Of a DNA stretch of 64,000 nucleotides, positions 57,930 through 64,000 are shown piece by piece (position 1 is the stretch's first letter; each line of letters starts with the position of its first letter). The translations under genes were made by a program, and so were the position numbers. Below the pieces are notes generated by a model. That model ran no database searches. It was not told the DNA's origin and saw nothing but the letters and a program-made list of their open reading frames with translations. Source of the stretch: Protea cynaroides (lineage: Eukaryota > Streptophyta > Magnoliopsida > Proteales > Proteaceae); contig CM053275.1 in the NCBI GenBank assembly GCA_028583415.1, positions 5,935,040 to 5,999,039 of the forward strand, read 5' to 3'.

Positions 57930-59120
57930 AGGGTGGGATTTCCTCTACTTATAAGTTGAAAAAGGTTTGGAAGAAGGGAACTTGAAGTTGCTTGGAGGGG
58001 CATGGTTCTGCGATAGAGAAGAAGTGGTAAGGGTGTAGAGCATGCTTCCGTAGAAGGAGAAGACCTACCAGATGGAGGAGTACTGACGACTTGAGGAAGG
58101 ACGGCCGTTGTGTGCTTCGCTGTTGGCGCGACATCCGAGATGGATGCAACCGGGAAATATCTTCTTCCGTCGAGGACAAATCCTCACCATCAACCGAAAC
58201 AAGAGCTGTGAACCTATTACAGGTATGTAGTTTTTCAAACTCTGAGCTAGTAGACTTTTTGCTTCCAGTGTTGTCAACGCATGGGTTCTCGGGATGGGTA
58301 GCCAGGTCATCACCTTCTTCCTCCCTACAATTTTCTTTGCGTGCAACTCTAGGGTTGTGAGTGTTCTTCGCCATTGGTTTAGGCCTCCACTTCGGATTGT
58401 TACAAGAATAGTTCCAAGCCTGAGGGTCAACCGTAGATTTCATTGGAGGGGTGCAAGCCCCGTTCTTATGGCAAAAAACCTTGCATGTCGTGCAGATCGG
58501 GTTTCTAGTTGTATGTGACCTTCTGTCTCCAAGAACATTTTTCATTTGATTAAATGGTGACATACTCAGGGAGGGATGCATCTGCTCTCACTGCAATGGA
58601 GATTCGAGCAGAAGATAGTCGACTTTGGGCTTTTGTGCATCTATTTGAAAAGAGGGGGTGCTAATGATTGATCTTATCGAGATTCGAGGTTAAGGCCTCT
58701 TCACATCAGAGGTGGAACAGAAGGCATGAATTTGTCCAGAGGCTTGCCAGCAACGTGCCATATACCTTTCTCCTCTACATTGAACTTGTCATCTTCATCG
58801 GCAAATAGAAAAACAAAGGTCCCATTGTCCACAAGGGAGATTTCCACTCCCTCCGACAGTCTCCATTGCCGGATGAGAGACTTCTCGACCAACTAAAAAG
58901 GGAGTCTATATCCCACAAATTGGCCAACCATGGTATTTTCCAATTTGGAAATCTCAGAGGATAGTGAACTATCCAGGTAAGAAGCGACCCGGCCTTCAGC
59001 TTCCAACAATTGGTCTTTAAAATGAAGGAAGAAGCCCTCCTTGTGAGACAGCGGGGCTGAGTCGAATAAAGTGCTCCATTTGCCTTTGATAGCAGCGATC
59101 ACCAGAATAGGGTGGCTAAA
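57930..59120 (-). pseudogene. L1-type LINE ORF1 remnant (DUF4283)
   Basis: Minus-strand text around 58701-59102 reads KLENTMVGQFVGYRLPF, LVEKSLIRQWRLSEGVEISL and FLFADEDDKFNVEEKGIWHVAGKPL, the DUF4283 nucleic-acid-binding domain of plant L1 ORF1 proteins. A further ORF (57949-58581) continues with CTTCKVFCHKNG, which looks like the CCHC-knuckle region. In-frame stops near 58893 and 58690 and loss of the segment between them show it is dead. No reverse transcriptase follows. Confidence 0.65.
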
Positions 59121-59302
59121 AGTGCAAGTTGGTCTTCACGAAGCTCACCCTCCTCTAAGAAGGAAGGGGCCGGGGGCGGGTGTCGAGGGGATTGAAATTC
59201 TGAATCCACAACCGTAAATTGTCGCTAGTAAGTCAACAAATGCTTCGTTCAGCATGCAATCATAAAACTTTCTCCCACACACCTTTGTCCTCTTTCAGCC
59301 AT

Positions 59303-59881
59303 GGTTCAAAATCTTGGTGAAATCTCGAAGTTCTTGAACAGGTTGAGATGAGATCTCATATGAGACCTGGTCTCGACCAGTTCTCGATTGGTCACGACAT
59401 TTTTTGACCAATTCTCGACTGGTCTCGACATTAAGTATGAATTATTGTATGGTTTACTTGACTAATTTGAGTTTTTTGACTATGACAATTAACTAAGTGC
59501 TATGATGTTTATTCTTCTCTTAAAATATAATTTTACTGGCTCATTTGTCCTTCTTTGCTCTTCTGCTAGTATAACATTATGTAGAATAGCCAATATCACC
59601 CTTGATTTACATCTGAATTTCAGACTAACATTGCCAAACATGGGTGTAAACCCAAACAACCACCATGTGATTATTTTTTCAATTTTATTGTTTAAATGTG
59701 TTTATGTTTGCTAAAATAGTGATTCCTAGAGTATCAGGCCTTAAAATGACCATTTGAGCCCTAAGACACTTTTAAGCCTTTGCGGCTTTTTTATAGTGTC
59801 TCCGCCGAGATCTCGGTTGAGATCTCGGAAATATGGTTTCTCAGAGGGTCGAGACACCTTCGAGACTTGAGATTTTGAACC
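59303..59881 (+). mobile_element. ~580-bp MITE with TCTCGA arrays, copy B
   Basis: It begins GGTTCAAAATCTTGGTGAAATC and ends GAGATTTTGAACC, so GGTTCAAAATCT is a terminal inverted repeat of about 12 bp. Subterminal TCTCGACC/GAGATCTCGG arrays flank a middle that is largely shared with copy A (48260-48850). No coding. Target duplication not resolved. Confidence 0.75.
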
Positions 59882-60310
59882 TTGTTTTCACCGAAGAGAA
59901 AATAAGAATCTTCCAAGCGGACAAATAAGCGACTTGCTTCTATTCTCGTTGGGATTGGATATAGACGGGGAATCTATAGATCGTAGTAGTTCGCCAGCCT
60001 TTCTAACATATGATACAATTTCACTTCATTTACAACAATACAACCCGGCATATTTCGGATGCTTGAAGGCCCCGCTGACCCGAAGTGATTTAGAAAGAAT
60101 CTTCTTTCTCGATGGTGATCGATCATGGTATCCATAGCATTGCTTCTTTTTATAAAAAAAAAAAAAAGATTCAGGTGCTCTGGGCCTGAATTATATCTTC
60201 GATACCCAGCTCCTCTAAGTCTCAAACGTTTTTTTTTGGGGGGGGGGGGGGGGGGTGTCCATTACCGGCCATGGAGAAGAGTTCAGTTAGGAGAGAAAAC
60301 AGAGGTTGGA
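59882..60310. other. Unassigned GC-balanced segment
   Basis: 59882-60150 is free of homopolymers and richer in GC than its flanks, with an ORF at 59934-60137 I cannot assign. The texture resembles organelle DNA but no gene is recognised. An A run (60160) and a G run (60238-60255) follow. Confidence 0.25.
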
Positions 60311-60480
60311 CTCATTGTCGTTATTATTCCTACTGGAGCCTATAGGACTACTATTATTACTACTAGTCTTACTGCTACTAACTATTACTACTACTGTTGC
60401 TGCTATTGGTATTACTACTACTACTACTACTACTACTAATTGTCGTCATTATTACTGGTACTACTACTACTACTATTCTT
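60311..60480. repeat. Imperfect (ACT)n trinucleotide repeat
   Basis: About 170 bp of ACT/TTACTACT repeat with interruptions. The same trinucleotide context surrounds the hAT insertion site at 52248-52286. It produces spurious Tyr/Leu/Thr-rich ORFs. Confidence 0.9.
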
Positions 60481-61716
60481 GTCATTATTAGATAGAGCAC
60501 TCTCAGATTGTGTCAAATTTTGTGCCTCAATAATATGGCTCACCATCTATGTGGATTTTCTCCTATGCATTTTTCATCCGTGGATAGATAGGGGACCATG
60601 TGGATCAGCCATATACCAAGTAGCAAAGCCAAACTAAATCATATGGCCCACTATGTTTTGAATGTTTTCCTAGCCATCCAAATCTTGACGGTAATTGATC
60701 TGTTTGTGTCGTGTTTATTGTTTTTGGGCTGATGCATACATACCAGATGAGTGAAGGATGATATGGACTATATGCTTGTTTGTGTGGCAGAAAAAGTAGC
60801 AACTCCTTATCAAGCTGCCTTTTTTGAGCCACATGAACAGATTTTTTGTTGAATCTAACTGTTGGAGCTCAAGTGAGTGACCTTGTGTCTGTTGAGTTTC
60901 CCTCACATATTTCTTACCCTGCCTCCCAACCTACCATGTCAAACAGCCATCTTCTCATTCACTAGTTGGATATGAGTTAGGGTTGGATTAGGTTTTGGAG
61001 GGTACAATCGTCAAAGTGACTTCCATTGCCAACCCTTGGCTTATATTCCGAACAACATAAGGTCTGTGAACTAACTCATTGCCAGTCCTCTGACTATGGA
61101 GTAGGCCTTATCAACATGGCTTGGTTTGGAGGATTATCTGGCTGGTTTCTTCCCATGGTCTTGCATCACTGGGTTAGGGCCAGATCAAGTTAGATAGGGC
61201 TGGGGTAGAAGTGACCTGCAGTGTCATCCCTTGGGCGATAATACCATATTCATAGTAAGCAAATGTGAAAAGCACCTTACTTTTATTTGTCGAGAAAATG
61301 GAGGGAAAAAAAGGGGTTGGATAGGATTCAGAGTAAATTATCTTAAAAGCCTCTAATCAGTGGGAGTCACGTAAAATAATACATTTTTAATCAAAGGCTC
61401 ACCAAATTTGCAAGGAAAATTAATGTCATACCATTAAAAAAAAGAAGAAGAAAAGGCAATGTGAGGGAAATTTCAACTTTCATTTAATTTCTTGCCAGAT
61501 TGGTAACAATAATCTATGTCTTTTCTTGGGGGTTCCATTAAATATCAATTCAAAGTTCCTTTCATTCTCGACAAATGGATGTTCTTTAATGTAGAAATGG
61601 GCGAAATTAAGGCCTTGAAAAGTAGTCTCGTCTTAAAGTTGTACGTGGTTTGCTTTAATAATAGATGGGTACAAAGGCATTTTTTTTTTTCCTATTCAAC
61701 TGAAATGAATTAAACA
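60481..61716. other. SYD intron 23, no feature recognised
   Basis: AT-rich non-coding text with short ORFs only. The ORF at 61516-61713 runs into a T tract and matches nothing I know. Confidence 0.4.
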
Positions 61717-61905
61717 TTATCTCCGCCTCGTGATCTTCAACCAATTATGCGCTTCAATATAATTACCTGGAGTAAGCGCTATAGCTTGTTTCCAATACTG
61801 AGCAGCTTGATCGGACCAAGCCTCCGCAATTTCCGAGTCTCCCTGTCGAATGGCCTGTTCTCCCCGGTTGGAATAGGTGGATCAATTCCTTTCCTTAGAA
61901 CCACT
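61717..61905 (-). pseudogene. ycf3: Plastid ycf3 exon 3 fragment (NUPT)
   Basis: The minus strand from about 61869 to 61717 reads GEQAIRQGDSEIAEAWSDQA and then AQYWKQAIALTPGNYIEAHN with a stop after KITRRR, the C-terminal TPR part of the plastid photosystem I assembly factor Ycf3. One difference stands out: WSDQ where plastid copies have WFDQ. Beyond it (61870-61905) the text continues as the 3' end of the plastid group II intron (complement of GGAATAGGTGGATCAATTCC). The lack of promoter, other exons and neighbours marks it as plastid DNA moved to the nucleus. Confidence 0.9.
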
Positions 61906-61965
61906 ACTAAGGCTGCATAAGTACTGTTCATGCCATTACTTAAGCACTGATCTCGACTCTAAACA

Positions 61966-62060
61966 TTAAGGAATTAAGTATCGATGCATATCAGTTATCG
62001 CATATAGAAGGTACCGGTACAATACATCCTGATACGAAACACCAAAAAAACAATAAAACG
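61966..62060 (+). repeat. hAT-like terminal sequence, orphan end
   Basis: TAAGGAATTAAGTATCG followed by TATCAGTTATCGCATA and GGTACCGGTACAATACATCC resembles the left terminus and GTATCG array of the hAT element at 52287. No matching opposite end was found nearby, so this is a fragment or a diverged non-autonomous relative. Confidence 0.45.
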
Positions 62061-62960
62061 ATCTCTTGGGTCAATACCACCCGAGAAGGTCGTTATGGGT
62101 TGATATGACTAGGGCTACAAGTCTTGACCTGAATTGGCCCTGATTGGCCATGAGGCCTACACTTTTGCCCTCTTTTTGACACAAATACCCTTTTTAGTCT
62201 ATAGACAAACTCAAGACAACGTCTGGAATTTTTAACTTTCGTAACTTTATGATGTGACAAGTCACAATGATAAAAAACAAAGTTGAGATGAAAGAAAAAG
62301 ACAAAAGAAAAGACACTTCTCCTTGTTCACGTACTTGTTTTTAAATTAACTAAAAGTTTTATTTCAAAATAACATTAACTAGCTATTTAATTCCTTTGAT
62401 TGGTTAAGAAGAGTTCCCTTAAGATTTGTCTTACCTTTATAAAATTATTATTTTTAAACCTCTCTAATTCTCTTTGGGTTTTTCCCACTTAGGTACTTTC
62501 AAGCTAAACAGTCTCTTACTAAGAAAAACTACGATCTTCACTCAGAAGACTCAGATTAAACAACTCCCCACTTTGGGTTTTAATCTGCTTGCCTTTCCCA
62601 AATTTCTTAAAAGGTTTAAAATGTTTTCGTAAACACACAGATATGAGACAAGGATCTTCAAGAGAACTCAAAAGACAAACTACTCTTTACTCATATTTAA
62701 TGACAAAATTACATTTACATAAATACATCTGAAACCACACCGTCAGAGACTCGGTTACAGCAACTCCGGTTACTCAGATTTTACAGCTTAAACCGTCATG
62801 CTCAGGCTTTGAAAGCTCTTCTCAGACGCAGGTTGTCGGCTTAAAAAAAAAAGAAAATGCAGAAAGAAGAAAAGATTATAAGAGAAAAATAGAGGTTGCA
62901 GGAACAAGTTCCTTAGCACTCGCTATGTCTTTTAGATAATTGGTGCCTTCAAAAGAAACC
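62061..62960. other. SYD intron 23, leader-like region left of a TATA word
   Basis: No coding. If the minus-strand element to the right is real, this would be its transcribed leader or LTR. Otherwise unannotated intron. Confidence 0.3.
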
Positions 62961-62979
62961 TTCTATCCTTAAAAAGAAG

Positions 62980-64000
62980 CCTTCTATCCTATTTATAGCC
63001 GTTTATTGGCGGACTCCAACTTATTTTAATTCCGCGAATGGCTAATGTTCAGATTCTCCACTAATCAGAGGAATATAGGGTTTCCAACGTGGCCTTGTCA
63101 TAGGCTGTTGCTTGATCATGTGACATCAATTAGTGTCAGTCAATCAAGTAAACACTACTTTGCTGAAAGATGCTTTTGTGGCTGCGCCAGTTCGGGGAGC
63201 ACCATTCTCATGCTATGTAAGGGCATCACCTTTATTCCAAAAATATCCTTGGTGACGAGATTGTTGAAATCTAAAGCTGAATTGGATACCTTTATGGGTC
63301 CACCTGCAAAGGCCCTGTGTGCTAATCTTTTCATGCTACATTATTGGAGCTATGGTTGAGCCAAATTATGGTTCGGTCATATTGTCTATGTTATGGGCCT
63401 CAACATCATCCGGGTCATAGTCGGATGCATCTGGATCATCTGTGATTTGCCTTCTGTTCAGGTGCCTTCTTATGGTTGCTTCAAATTCATCACCGGATGA
63501 TTCAGCCTTGTTCCTCTCACAAAGGAGTTCATAGTAATTCTTCTTTTCTGCTTCTTCTTCTTGTAGTAGTTTTTCTATATCTTCTTATACCTCCATGGGC
63601 TTGTCCGTTCCGAACCCTTCTAACCATTTTACCTTGGTAGTCCAACTAGTTTGTATTATCACTTCATGGTCTTCAAAATAAGTTTTGTACCTAAACGGCA
63701 ATGGCCTCTCGTGTTTCTTCTTTATTTCCAATAGCTTCTCAACTATTCTTCTCTTTTGTTCAGATTCTGTTGTTATTCTTGGATAACCAAGTTCTTCTTC
63801 TGTTTCTTCAAGTGAAGCGGGCAGCATCTTGTATGAGAAACCTATTCGGACAGTTCACCGAAGTCTTGAAGATTGTACTAACTGAATTTCCGAAATGTTC
63901 AATTAAGGCCAGAGCTGGGGCTCCTATTATTTTAATCCTCACAAACTTTCTTAGGAATTCTTTATTAATAACCTTCTGCATCTGTTCATTATTAACTTTT
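62980..64000 (-). mobile_element. Unidentified minus-strand retroelement or pararetrovirus-like region, cut by window edge
   Basis: On the minus strand an ORF open at the right edge ends near 63827 and overlaps by about 20 bp an ORF starting with ATG at 63827; that ORF has a stop at 63585 but stays open in the same frame to about 63355, and is Glu/Lys-rich with an acidic end. About 350 bp further on is a TATA-like CTATAAATAGG (complement of 62991-63001) after TGATGTCAC-type text. Two overlapping compact ORFs before a TATA-bearing non-coding region fits an LTR retroelement or an old endogenous pararetrovirus, but no reverse transcriptase or other diagnostic domain is within the window. Confidence 0.3.

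Noticed and set aside
59934..60137. 67-aa ORF in a GC-balanced segment
   Set aside because: It looked organelle-like, but I could not identify a gene in any frame, so no call is made.
63045..63359. 104-aa plus-strand ORF
   Set aside because: No domain; the minus-strand reading of the same region makes more sense as promoter or LTR sequence.
1..64000. CRISPR arrays, rRNA, intact tRNA genes, bacterial operons
   Set aside because: None seen; repeats are tandem, inverted or dispersed eukaryotic types, and tRNA-like boxes belong to SINEs.

Overview
This is plant nuclear DNA, from a flowering plant with an expanded, transposon-rich genome. The evidence is three intron-containing plant genes on the + strand (a YUCCA auxin-synthesis monooxygenase, a cytosolic Cu/Zn superoxide dismutase, and the N-terminal half of the SPLAYED chromatin remodeler), AT-rich introns, long TA/CT microsatellites, and many plant-type mobile elements (RTE and L1 LINEs, Ty1/copia, hAT, Au-like SINEs, TRIM-like mini-retrotransposons, foldback MITEs). 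I cannot name the species. There are no operons, CRISPR arrays or prokaryotic features.

Layout. 1-422: YUCCA upstream region with a TATA box at 357-364. 423-3301: YUC10/11-like gene, four coding exons, 377 aa. 3302-5850: intergenic, degenerate repeats. 5860-12758: Cu/Zn-SOD gene with a 5'UTR intron and seven coding exons (152 aa); its first coding intron carries an inverted pair of LTR-like arms, tandem repeats and microsatellites. 12759-19850: intergenic, with an L1 3' end, a probable solo LTR, a TRIM-like element, a 126-bp near-perfect hairpin and a ~230-bp foldback element. 20485 to beyond 64000: SYD. Twenty-three coding exons are placed from 20495 to 50148. They sum to exactly 1759 codons and reach helicase motif VI. 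The rest of the protein lies beyond the right edge, so the last visible intron is longer than 13.8 kb.

Most of the SYD gene is nested mobile DNA. Intron 3 has a TRIM-like element and an Au-like SINE. Intron 6 (9.9 kb) has an Au-like SINE and an RTE LINE, itself interrupted by a 75-bp insertion with a 9-bp target duplication and by about 2.4 kb of probable mitochondrial DNA. Intron 20 (5.6 kb) has a broken Ty1/copia element and two MITE-like elements. Intron 23 has an Au-like SINE, a 5.5-kb hAT transposon with terminal repeats and an 8-bp target duplication, an L1 ORF1 remnant, a second copy of the ~580-bp MITE, a plastid ycf3 fragment, and at the right edge an unidentified minus-strand retroelement-like region.

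The three host genes have unrelated roles (auxin synthesis, superoxide removal, chromatin remodelling) and are simply neighbours. I found no undescribed multi-gene system. The most interesting host observations are a miR398-type target site in the SOD leader that exists only after a 5'UTR intron is removed, and an apparent excess of GC-AG introns in SYD (four of 22 coding introns).
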